DNA from: Enterococcus mundtii | GTDB lineage: Bacteria; Bacillota; Bacilli; Lactobacillales; Enterococcaceae | Length of the DNA stretch: 45,257 bases | Direction: 5' to 3' | Assembly: GCF_002947535.1 (NCBI RefSeq) | Contig: NZ_PUAP01000037.1 | Span: 1-45,257 of the forward strand | Shown here: positions 9,759-16,803 of the stretch, one piece after another | How positions within the stretch are numbered: the first letter of the stretch is position 1 | How the letters are laid out: the number at the start of each line of letters is the position of its first letter | Translations under genes and position numbers: made by a program | Notes under the pieces: model-generated | Database searches by the model: none | What the model was told of the DNA's origin: nothing | What the model saw: the letters and a program-made list of their open reading frames with translations, nothing else

Positions 9759-9788
9759 ATTATACATGAATGAGTATTCATATGTCAA
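9759..9788 (-). promoter_or_regulatory. Promoter with ArsR/SmtB-type operator for the Zn/Cd ATPase
   Basis: Perfect TTGACA (9783-9788) and TATAAT (9759-9764) hexamers are separated by 18 bases. The spacer holds the inverted repeat ATGAAT-GAGT-ATTCAT (9766-9781), fitting the TGAA-N6-TTCA pattern of CzrA/NmtR/CadC-type operators. A repressor bound there would block RNA polymerase. The regulator is presumed to be encoded elsewhere. Confidence 0.85.
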
Positions 9789-9867
9789 ATCATAGTAATA
9801 ACAGAACATAATTTAAGTATCGTTCGGGAGAATCATTATTTCTGCGAGATGAAAAAGAAGTTTCTTA

Positions 9868-9897
9868 TGTAAAAGTGACGAATGTTAAACTTTTACA
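9868..9897 (+). promoter_or_regulatory. 9-bp inverted repeat upstream of the paralog pair
   Basis: TGTAAAAGT (9868-9876) and ACTTTTACA (9889-9897) form a perfect inverted repeat with a 12-base gap, ending just before the ribosome site of the first unknown gene. There is no T-run, so an operator or a leader hairpin is more likely than a terminator. TACAAT inside the right arm could be a -10 element. Function is inferred only from position. Confidence 0.5.
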
Positions 9898-9920
9898 ATA
9901 GAAAATAAAGGAGGAAATAC

Positions 9921-11099
9921 ATGATTGATTTTAACGATCAATACCATATACTAGCAATGGCTTTACGACTGGGAAAAGCTGCCAACTTCAAAGCAGTCGG
10001 AAAGGAAGGAAAAGAAAACTATCAGTTTTTATTTTCAAAATTGATTAAAATGGTCGAAAATGATCAAGATTCCTTTTTTATTGAAACAGACAAAAAAAAT
10101 GACTTGATACACTCTCTTGGACATACAATTGACTATTACGATGCCAAAAAAAAAGAAGACATTCAGCACATCATAGAAAACTTAAGAGAGGATGATCCCA
10201 CCAGCTTTGTCATCATCCCCTCTTACTCTACTACAACAAGATTATTTCATGATCATATATACAGCTTGATCATTCACAAAAAGGAAGACTACATTGTCAC
10301 TAAAATCGATAAATTAGAGTCAATGATCTCAAACTTTCAGCTTAAAGTTGATCCAAAAAATTTAGATAAACTCAGTGACATACTTTATTATTCCAAGTTT
10401 GACTATCGGAAAACAAGAATATCAGTAGACATATTCTCAAAACTTAAAAAAATATCTACTGAAAAACCCTTTGCTTTACATAACAAACTACGTGGTTATC
10501 CAGGTATTACAAATTGTCCGATACTTGAACCGTTAACAGCATTAAAATGGACTGTCTACAATTGCAACAAGCCAATTTTATCTGACGAAATCAAGAAGAA
10601 GCAAGTGATATATCCGAAGCTATGGCCATCAAAAGATCTTCGAGTGCGATTCTATCAAACATTTTTAGGTGACGATGAACAACATAATCGGCAATTTTCT
10701 ATGTTATGGAATTACTACGTCATGCGAAAAATTGAAACTCAATTGGTTGATAAAGAATACATAGGAAAAATCCGCTGTCTTTCTATTAAATATTTAAGTA
10801 AAGTATTAAATGATCCAGCCATTCCAATAGAATTTAAGAAAAATCAAACAAATGAAGCAAGTAAAAGTAAATATAAAGTATTTCATTCAAGGTCAAAAAA
10901 ACTAGAAACATTGCACACAAAAATAAGTAACATAATCAATAAAAAGTGCATGCCAATTGATGAATCTCAAAATAAAAACGCAGTGAATTCACAACATTTT
11001 ACACTAAGTACTCGGATTGTTCCTACTTCATCAGATAACGTTAGCTACATAGGTTCTCCCTCAAAAAAAGAAAGCCAAGCGTGTTCAATACAAAGATAA
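9921..11099 (+). CDS. Unknown protein, first of two tandem paralogs; candidate cysteine-protease-like core
   Basis: I do not recognise this 392-residue protein. It has no signal peptide and no membrane segment. It is clearly homologous to the next gene across nearly its whole length: DFxxQYHxLAxALRLGxAAxF at the start, NYQFLFS near residue 33, IIPSY (98-102), H110 and HIY (His112), KIDK (Asp130), CPILEPLT (Cys199), Cys215 and RFYQTFLG. The order H112-D130-C199, with HIYxLII before and C heading a helix, recalls clan CE cysteine proteases/acetyltransferases (Ulp1, YopJ), where His and Asp lie 17 apart. No conserved Gln before Cys is evident. This is inference. The last 60 or so residues are polar, Lys/Ser-rich and not conserved. 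Ribosome site AAAGGAGG is strong. Codon use is AT-richer than in the flanking metal genes, suggesting acquired DNA. Confidence 0.8.
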   Translation: MIDFNDQYHILAMALRLGKAANFKAVGKEGKENYQFLFSKLIKMVENDQDSFFIETDKKNDLIHSLGHTIDYYDAKKKEDIQHIIENLREDDPTSFVIIPSYSTTTRLFHDHIYSLIIHKKEDYIVTKIDKLESMISNFQLKVDPKNLDKLSDILYYSKFDYRKTRISVDIFSKLKKISTEKPFALHNKLRGYPGITNCPILEPLTALKWTVYNCNKPILSDEIKKKQVIYPKLWPSKDLRVRFYQTFLGDDEQHNRQFSMLWNYYVMRKIETQLVDKEYIGKIRCLSIKYLSKVLNDPAIPIEFKKNQTNEASKSKYKVFHSRSKKLETLHTKISNIINKKCMPIDESQNKNAVNSQHFTLSTRIVPTSSDNVSYIGSPSKKESQACSIQR

Positions 11100-11150
11100 C
11101 TGTTTTCTTACGAATTTGAGATAAAGGGAAAAAAATCCAAGTAAAATCAT

Positions 11151-11170
11151 CCTATTATTTCTATAGTAGG
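11151..11170 (+). other. Short hairpin between the two paralogs
   Basis: CCTATTAT and ATAGTAGG pair (one G-U) around a 4-base loop, 36 bases before the second paralog. It lacks a T-run, so it may be an mRNA processing or stability element rather than a terminator; the two genes are then probably co-transcribed. Confidence 0.4.
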
Positions 11171-11206
11171 ATTGCTTCAAGAAAATAAATAATAAGGAGA
11201 GTTATT

Positions 11207-12499
11207 ATGCTTGATTTCGATAGACAATATCATCAATTGGCACTTGCTTTAAGATTAGGAAATGCAGCAGCTTTTGAAGTGGTCGGTTCAGATGGGAAAA
11301 AGAATTACCAATTTTTATTCTCTCGATTTATCAAAATGATCGAAAATGATGAGGACGGCACTTTGATCGATCACCCTAGAAAATCCCTAGTAATCCAGTC
11401 TTTAGCACGTACCATAACCTATTATGAAATGAAAAAACCGACAGAATTAGAAGCGGAAATCAGAAATATGAAAAGGAATGATCCAGCAAGTTTTATGATT
11501 ATTCCCTCATACACCGTAAGTCCTTCTTCTCATCATAATCATATTTATACTTTGATCATCTACAAGCAAGAACATGACTATCTTGTCGCTAAAATAGATA
11601 AATTTTCGGCTAATACAAACATGGGTAATCATTTATCAACTATCCCAGCAGATCATTTGGAAAAATTAAGCAAAATACTTTTTGCAACAAAACTCGAACA
11701 CCATAGCGAGTCTAAGATCAATATCATTGATGCAATCAATCAACTATCAGAAACGCCACCAAAGAACCTTGATTTTGACATGAGAGAATATGCGCTAGTT
11801 CCTGTTTGTCCTATCTTAGAACCACTTACTACCTTTCGAAGTGCCCTTTATCATTGCCAAAAGGCTACATTCACTCCACCATTTGCTGAAGGCAAAGTAA
11901 AACCAAAATTTTGTTCATCAATGGTATTTCGCAAGCGTTTCTATCAGACTTTTCTAGGTGAAAATACAAAGCATAATGAAAAATTTTCCCAGTTATGGAA
12001 ACATTACGAACAGCGAAAAAACATCACTGGTCTAAAAGAAACTATCTCCAGAGATGATTTCGTCGATATTTCGGATGATTTCGTAAAGAAAGTCTACGAA
12101 GATCCTAAAACACCTAAAAAATTTGTCAAAAATCAATCCGTCGAGGTCGCGCCATATTATTATCATGTTTTTTATGATGGTTCCAGACGATTGAAACGAT
12201 TGGATGCTCATATCAACGCAATCATCGATGGAACAGATCAACCATTAAAAGAGGGATTTCGACAAAAAGTAAAAGCTAAGAGCCAGCGGGTTGGGGGAAC
12301 AGTCAAAACAGTCAAAGATAGGATTTTTTCTGATAGACAGACCTCTAAAAGTAACGCCACAGACGTGCCACTTCCAAATTCTCCAACACAAACGTCCCTT
12401 ACACAAGCGAATTTTAATCATCGCGTAGTAGACGCAACCAACAAATCAAATTTTTTAAGTAAACAAAAGCCTAAAAGCCATACAGAAATCACTCGCTAA
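11207..12499 (+). CDS. Unknown protein, second tandem paralog; candidate cysteine-protease-like core
   Basis: A 430-residue paralog of the preceding gene, likewise unrecognised and without signal peptide or membrane helix. Shared positions include QYHQLALALRLG (7-18), NYQFLFSR (33-40), IKMIEND, IIPSY (98-102), H110, HIYTLII (His112), KIDK (Asp131), CPILEPLT (Cys201), Cys217 and RFYQTFLGE. Spacing between these is preserved to within one or two residues, while the linkers differ, as expected if they form an active or ligand site. The tail after about residue 340 is Lys/Ser/Thr/Gln-rich, low in hydrophobics and differs from the first paralog, like a flexible extension. It lies 107 bases downstream, has AAGGAG before the ATG and is closed by a strong terminator. 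A toxin, effector or defence role would be speculation. Confidence 0.8.
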   Translation: MLDFDRQYHQLALALRLGNAAAFEVVGSDGKKNYQFLFSRFIKMIENDEDGTLIDHPRKSLVIQSLARTITYYEMKKPTELEAEIRNMKRNDPASFMIIPSYTVSPSSHHNHIYTLIIYKQEHDYLVAKIDKFSANTNMGNHLSTIPADHLEKLSKILFATKLEHHSESKINIIDAINQLSETPPKNLDFDMREYALVPVCPILEPLTTFRSALYHCQKATFTPPFAEGKVKPKFCSSMVFRKRFYQTFLGENTKHNEKFSQLWKHYEQRKNITGLKETISRDDFVDISDDFVKKVYEDPKTPKKFVKNQSVEVAPYYYHVFYDGSRRLKRLDAHINAIIDGTDQPLKEGFRQKVKAKSQRVGGTVKTVKDRIFSDRQTSKSNATDVPLPNSPTQTSLTQANFNHRVVDATNKSNFLSKQKPKSHTEITR

Positions 12500-12510
12500 G
12501 TGAAACAAAA

Positions 12511-12554
12511 AAAGTAACTCTTTTGGACGATCAACTGTGCAAGAGAGTTACTTT
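12511..12554 (+). terminator. Terminator closing the paralog pair
   Basis: A perfect 11-bp stem (AAAGTAACTCT with AGAGTTACTTT) with a 22-base loop is followed by TTTTATATTT, starting 12 bases after the stop of the second paralog. The A-run on the other side would also let it serve the YccF gene converging from the right. Confidence 0.88.
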
Positions 12555-12570
12555 TATATTTAGTCACTAT

Positions 12571-12930
12571 TTAAACGATTTCTGCCCCAAATGGCATCAA
12601 CGCTAGGCGTGCTAGTTTGAAGGATTGCTTTGCGAAAGGAATACCAATGATCGTGATACAAAGTAAAATCCCACTGATGACATGCCCTAAAGCAATCGGC
12701 AAACCTGACACGATCAACCAAATGATATTGACGATCAACGATACGCCATTGTTTGTATAGATGACTTCTTTTCCAAATGGTGCAAACGACAAAGACGCTA
12801 GTTTAAAACATTGCAGCCCGACCGGAATACCAACAATTGTGATACACCATAATACACCTGCTACCGCCCAACTAAGTCCGCCGAGTAAACCACCGAAAAT
12901 AAACCAAATAATGTTTCCAATACAACTCAT
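12571..12930 (-). CDS. YccF-family inner membrane protein
   Basis: A small membrane protein of 119 residues made of two related halves, each with a hydrophobic hairpin and a CITIxGIPxxxQxFKLA motif followed by PFG. This internal duplication is the hallmark of the YccF domain family; its biochemical role is unknown. The start MSCIGNII at 12930 is preferred because GGAG stands 9 bases upstream; the ATG at 12945 lacks a ribosome site. It is a single gene, converging on the unknown paralog pair. Confidence 0.8.
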   Translation of the reverse strand: MSCIGNIIWFIFGGLLGGLSWAVAGVLWCITIVGIPVGLQCFKLASLSFAPFGKEVIYTNNGVSLIVNIIWLIVSGLPIALGHVISGILLCITIIGIPFAKQSFKLARLALMPFGAEIV

Positions 12931-12949
12931 TGTTTCTTTCTCCATTCTA

Positions 12950-13759
12950 ATAAGAGTCCTGATTTAACAATTTTCAAGCAGATAACGAGGTTGCGAAAGA
13001 AATGGTCAACCCGAAGAAATAAGGCGATGTTCGCAAAAAATACTTTTCAAATGTTTGTGGATTGCAACTTAGTTTCAAAGTGGTTACTTCTGTTCTCGTC
13101 GTTTATATGAGTTTAAAAAATCAATCTTTGCTTTTGTCTCAGACTCAATTGTCATAAGATAAGCGAATAGACCTTCGGGTACTTTGAAAACTGAAAAATC
13201 ACTCGGACTTCCATTTTTTCATTTTTTCTATACTAGTATACCTATAAAATCAGCAACAAACAATTCTTCGTAATTTCTTCTTAATCTTTTGCGACTACTA
13301 ATTAATGTTTTTTTGACAAAACTAGCCTATCGTACATCAGATTTACTTTTAACTAATTTAAGGTTACAAGAATTTGATTTGTGTCTTTTCTTTCTGAATA
13401 AATGATAGGAACAGCTCTTCTTAAAATTCGTTAAATGAACAAAATGCCCAGATAAGCAAACTAGCTCTTGAACTGACATGATGAATGAGCAAAGCAATCT
13501 TTTATCTATTAATTCTCTTTTTCCGCTGATTTTTTATACATCCTATATTTTAAACATAACACTTTTCTCCATTTTAATTTACAAATCCCCCCACATCAAA
13601 CTCACTATATTGTTTTTTTAAAATAAAATTTCGAAAAAAAACTACGAAAATGTATGTAAAAACAGGCTTCATCCTCAAATATGTATCGTTATTTTTATAA
13701 AACGCTTATTTTTTAATAAAAACAAGAAACATAACAATCTCGGATGTGTTATGATATTA
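12950..13759. other. Gene-free AT-rich region
   Basis: About 800 bp with no convincing coding sequence on either strand. It contains the palindromic element at 12984-13100 and a perfect 12-bp palindrome TATACTAGTATA at 13229-13240. Around 13125-13160 lies a stretch (GTCTCAGACTCAATTG) resembling one upstream of recO (37663-37676). The rest is AT-rich with short poly-A/T runs. Its right end is the promoter region of the lectin-like gene. Confidence 0.6.
12984..13100. repeat. Dispersed palindromic element, single copy
   Basis: The arms ACGAGG...GAAGAAATAAG and the reverse complement of CTTAG...CTCGTC pair imperfectly over about 35 bases around a loop of about 45. The minus-strand reading of the left arm (CTTATTTCTTCGGGTTGAC then TTTCTTTCGCAACC) matches the right arms of the units at 37713-38072 and the window-end repeats. 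Confidence 0.65.
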
Positions 13760-13775
13760 TTGTAATCGATTACAA
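13760..13775 (+). promoter_or_regulatory. cre site (CcpA operator) before the lectin-like gene
   Basis: TTGTAATCGATTACAA is a perfect 16-bp palindrome, and its first 15 bases fit every position of the cre consensus WTGNAANCGNWNNCW. A possible -10 element TATGAT lies at 13750-13755, which puts the site over the start point, a position normally associated with carbon catabolite repression. Confidence 0.8.
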
Positions 13776-13812
13776 CACTATAAAAATACATTATAAAGAG
13801 AGGGTTAATAGT

Positions 13813-15177
13813 ATGATGGAAACAGAAAACGACCAATTGAATATGGAAAAACGTACAGTACCAGTTTTACTTGATCTCTCTAGTTTATTTAAATTTAATG
13901 GTGATGCTACACAAATAGACTCGAATACGGCTCAACTAACTACAAATGCACAATCTAAAGCTGGCGCATTGACGGGTATAACCGGCTTAAATATGATGAA
14001 CGACTTTTCTTTAGATATGGATGTTAACCTAGGCACAAATAAAAATGGGGCTGATGGAGTGGGCATCGCATTTCATCAAGACTCGATTGGCGCTATTGGT
14101 AAATATGGTGGTGGCCTAGGGATTAGAGGTCTAAAGGCAGGAATTGGATTTGAATTAGATACTTTTTGGGAAGCGCCAGATGATCACGATACTTCATTTA
14201 ACCACACTCAAATGAAAGGCCCTCATGCCGGATTTATTGCGACAGATAAATCTACAGATATTTTAGTTGCTTTAGCATCCATGCAAAATATTTCTGCACC
14301 AGACGGAAGCTTCAAAAATATTAAAATCAATTGGCGGGCTAGCGAAAATATATTAACTGCGGATTATGAAGAAAAGCATTTTGTACTCAATAATCCAGCT
14401 ATAGATAAAAATGTAAAATATACATTCACTATTGCAGCATCTACCGGAGCAAGTTACAACGCTCATATTATTCGAATCAATACGTTTGATGCATCATTCA
14501 CTAAACCAAAATTAACGGCAAACGATATCTCCGTTCCTAAAGATTCTGTGTTTGATCCATTCGATCCTAAAATTGGACTAAAAGCGACAGATGATAAAGA
14601 TGGAGATATCACCGATAAAATCCGTGTGGCAAAAAACGATGTTGATACATCAAAAGTAGGAACCTACCAGGTTGTTTATACTGTGGCAAACAGTCAAGGC
14701 GAAACAGACTCAGCAACTATTTCAGTTAGAGTAATTGCACCAACCTGGCCTGATGGTGCACCTAATGGGTGGCAAAATTTTGCTGGTCAAGACTTAGAAT
14801 TATTAAAAGATCCAGATAATTCATTATATGGTGACTTTGTTTTCCATTCTGAACAGCAAGCTGCGATCTTTAAACAATTTGTCGGAGAAGAAGCTCTTAA
14901 ACCAGGAAACTACCGCGTTGTCGTGTATGCAAAGGGGTTAACAAGTAGCATTCCGACGCTTCCGTTAAAAGTTAGCTTGAAAAAAGATTCAGCTTCAGGG
15001 GAAAGTCGAGTATTGTTACTAGCTAATCCATTGGGGATTGGTGAAAAAGTTGAGAAAGGATATTATAAAGTATCTGCAGACTTTACTATAGCTAGTGATG
15101 AAACAAATCCGCTTATTACTGTGGAAAACTATCAAGGTGGATATATCGCCGGTATTTTTATTGATCCTATAGGCTAA
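13813..15177 (+). CDS. L-type-lectin-like protein with Ig-like domain, no signal peptide
   Basis: A 454-residue protein. Residues about 20-215 resemble bacterial legume-type (L-type) lectin domains: DGVGIAFHQ (about 81-89), GGGLGI (about 99-104) and GFELDTFW followed by a DDHD loop that could bind metal. A bacterial Ig-like/DUF5011 domain follows (about 235-315: ATDDKDGDITDKI, then GTYQVVYTVANSQG). The last 135 residues, starting at WPDGAPNGWQ, are a probable beta-rich domain I cannot name. Family members are normally secreted surface proteins, yet the N terminus (MMETENDQLNMEKRTVP) is polar and no signal peptide, LPxTG or WxL anchor is visible. Start 13813 is set by GAGAGGG 8 bases upstream; the longer reading from 13744 is also not a signal peptide. 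A cre site suggests glucose repression. It stands alone, with a terminator at 15421. Confidence 0.8.
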   Translation: MMETENDQLNMEKRTVPVLLDLSSLFKFNGDATQIDSNTAQLTTNAQSKAGALTGITGLNMMNDFSLDMDVNLGTNKNGADGVGIAFHQDSIGAIGKYGGGLGIRGLKAGIGFELDTFWEAPDDHDTSFNHTQMKGPHAGFIATDKSTDILVALASMQNISAPDGSFKNIKINWRASENILTADYEEKHFVLNNPAIDKNVKYTFTIAASTGASYNAHIIRINTFDASFTKPKLTANDISVPKDSVFDPFDPKIGLKATDDKDGDITDKIRVAKNDVDTSKVGTYQVVYTVANSQGETDSATISVRVIAPTWPDGAPNGWQNFAGQDLELLKDPDNSLYGDFVFHSEQQAAIFKQFVGEEALKPGNYRVVVYAKGLTSSIPTLPLKVSLKKDSASGESRVLLLANPLGIGEKVEKGYYKVSADFTIASDETNPLITVENYQGGYIAGIFIDPIG

Positions 15178-15668
15178 AAATCAATAGAATTTTACAAAAC
15201 GTAATAGTAAACTCAAAAAAAAACGCGCTGCAAATAATTGTTTTCGCTGAGAGCCAAACAAAATATTTAGCTTGCGGAGTAAGGGTATCAAGAAATACTA
15301 GACACTTGGTTAAATTAATAAGTAGCATTTTTTTCAAAATCTCTAAGCGATCGATAATTAAGAAAATCAAGCATCGTTTAGGTTGCTACAGGAGCTATGG
15401 CTATTTGAATATTCCCATTTGAGCCTGATCAATGACGCTGAATTACGCATCCTTGATCAGCGCTCTTTTTATTGTTTAGGTAAAAATATTGACACAAGTC
15501 CAACTAGTTAAAATAACTCTCTAGGTTGGCATTCTTTGAAAAAAGCTATTCGTGCGTATAAGAGAATCTCTAAAGTTGACGAAACACACTTGCTTGTCTG
15601 TAGTCTCTACAAAAAAGCGTCTACTTCAAACATTGGAAGCCATCAGGTTGAGCTAAATAGTGAGACAT
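15178..15668. other. Gene-free region between the lectin-like gene and the truncated acetyltransferase
   Basis: About 490 bp without a credible gene on either strand. It holds the terminator at 15421-15470. The part adjoining the truncated acetyltransferase shows no remnant of that gene's missing C-terminal end in any frame I read, so this is probably a breakpoint of accessory DNA. Confidence 0.55.
15421..15470 (+). terminator. Terminator downstream of the lectin-like gene
   Basis: GAGC-CTGATCAA pairs with TTGATCAG-CGCTC (one bulge) around a 21-base loop, followed by TTTTT. It is 244 bases after the stop codon, so the transcript would have a long 3' end. Confidence 0.7.
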
Positions 15669-16013
15669 TCATCCCCCATTGAAATCGACTCTCTTGATTT
15701 TGCGTTTTTTTGCTTCTAGTAACCACTGTTCCATAAACTGGGCTGCTACTGTTCTTTCATGATCGACTGCTACAAAAATCGTTTGAACCAGTTCACCTGA
15801 TTGCTGATCAGCTTCAGTCGTTTCGCTTTGTCTCGCTTGTCCAAAAGCGAAGATCATTGTTTTTTCTGTATCTTCCTGTTCCGCTACAATGGATATATTC
15901 AATGGATCTTTTATTTCTGTTAGCGTTAGTTCTTTCAAGAAGCGATTTTCTTGTTGCCTGATCAACGTATTGATCATTGGTAGATCTGCTTCGGTCGCTT
16001 GGCGAATGATCAT
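15669..16013 (-). pseudogene. GNAT acetyltransferase, truncated at the C terminus
   Basis: A 114-residue reading frame with a GNAT-type start (MIIRQATEADLPMINTLI) and the central strand VQTIFVAVDHERTVAAQFMEQWLL, which corresponds to the acetyl-CoA-binding strand and helix. It stops at KRVDFNGG, exactly where family members continue with the strand and helix ending in AxxxYxxLGF; about 35-45 residues are missing. Its ATG overlaps the TGA of the upstream hydrolase gene (ATGA), so it was probably once translationally coupled to it. Acetylation activity is unlikely without the C-terminal part, though a short functional form cannot be excluded. Confidence 0.65.
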
Positions 16014-16645
16014 TCAAACCACTCTTTTCTTTTTTTGACCGTTTCTATCCAAATATTGGCGATCGTTTCATGACCCAGTAGTGTCGGATGGACACCATCA
16101 TCCCCTGTATATTTCTCATAGCCATAAGAAATGCCTAAAGAATTCAACGTGCCATCTAACGGAACGAAGACTGCTTGATATTCTTTTGCTAACTGACGAA
16201 TCAAATGGATCTTCGGATCAAGATCACTACGCCAACTTCTACGATCGTCAGGCTCTGGCAAAACAAATGGTTCCATCAAGATGATTTTTTTGATGCCACT
16301 TTCCACTAAGCGATCAAGTAAATACCGATAATCGGCTTCAAAACGATCAAAAGATTCTTTTGTCGCAAAAGCTGCAGGTTCGCCTACATTGTGCCACGTA
16401 TCATTGATACCGATCAAAATCGAGACGATATCAGGTTTCAAGTCGATGCAGTCTGTTTGCCAACGCTTCTTGAGGTCTGCCAACTTGTTCCCGCCGATTC
16501 CGCGATTGAAGAATGTCCAGGTTCTTTCTGGATCACTCGCAGCCAATTTTGCCGCTGTCAACAGTGCATAACCATGACCAAGATCGTCAGATCCTCTGCC
16601 CGCATCTGTAATACTATCCCCGATGAATAAAAGTCGTTGTTCCAT
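16010..16645 (-). CDS. SGNH/GDSL-family hydrolase
   Basis: An esterase-like hydrolase of 211 residues. Block I is FIGDSITDAG near the N terminus with the nucleophilic Ser, block II Gly/Asn lies in FNRGIGGNKL, block III is GIND, and block V is DGVHPTLLGH with the catalytic Asp and His. No signal peptide is seen, so it is probably cytoplasmic; the substrate (an acyl or acetyl ester, often on a carbohydrate) is unknown. The ATG at 16645 is preferred over the GTG at 16648 by the AGGGTG ribosome site. It overlaps the truncated acetyltransferase gene. Confidence 0.87.
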   Translation of the reverse strand: MEQRLLFIGDSITDAGRGSDDLGHGYALLTAAKLAASDPERTWTFFNRGIGGNKLADLKKRWQTDCIDLKPDIVSILIGINDTWHNVGEPAAFATKESFDRFEADYRYLLDRLVESGIKKIILMEPFVLPEPDDRRSWRSDLDPKIHLIRQLAKEYQAVFVPLDGTLNSLGISYGYEKYTGDDGVHPTLLGHETIANIWIETVKKRKEWFE

Positions 16646-16751
16646 CACACACCCTACTTTCTATGCCACTTTTACGTTATTATCCCACACACGCTTAGCC
16701 AAAGAAAGAAGGAACTGGCACATTAGTAATTTTGTAAGAGCTTTTTAAAAA

Positions 16752-16795
16752 ACGCGCTCCACGAAAATTCGCAGAACGATTTTCGTGGAACGCGT
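16752..16795 (-). terminator. asnS operon terminator
   Basis: A 17-bp stem with one G-U (ACGCGCTCCACGAAAAT with ATTTTCGTGGAACGCGT) followed on the minus strand by TTTTTT, just beyond asnS. Confidence 0.9.
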
Positions 16796-16803
16796 CTTAT
16801 TTC

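Noticed and set aside
13744-13812. Earlier start of the lectin-like gene that might encode a signal peptide
   Set aside because: The extension is not a signal peptide, overlaps the cre site and lies before the good GAGAGGG ribosome site.
13813-15177. Enterococcal pore-forming toxin of the Epx type
   Set aside because: The domain layout (lectin-like, Ig-like, unknown) does not resemble haemolysin-type beta-barrel toxins and there is no signal peptide.
15210-15310. Further member of the palindromic repeat family
   Set aside because: Only short fragments resemble the consensus and I could not pair two arms.
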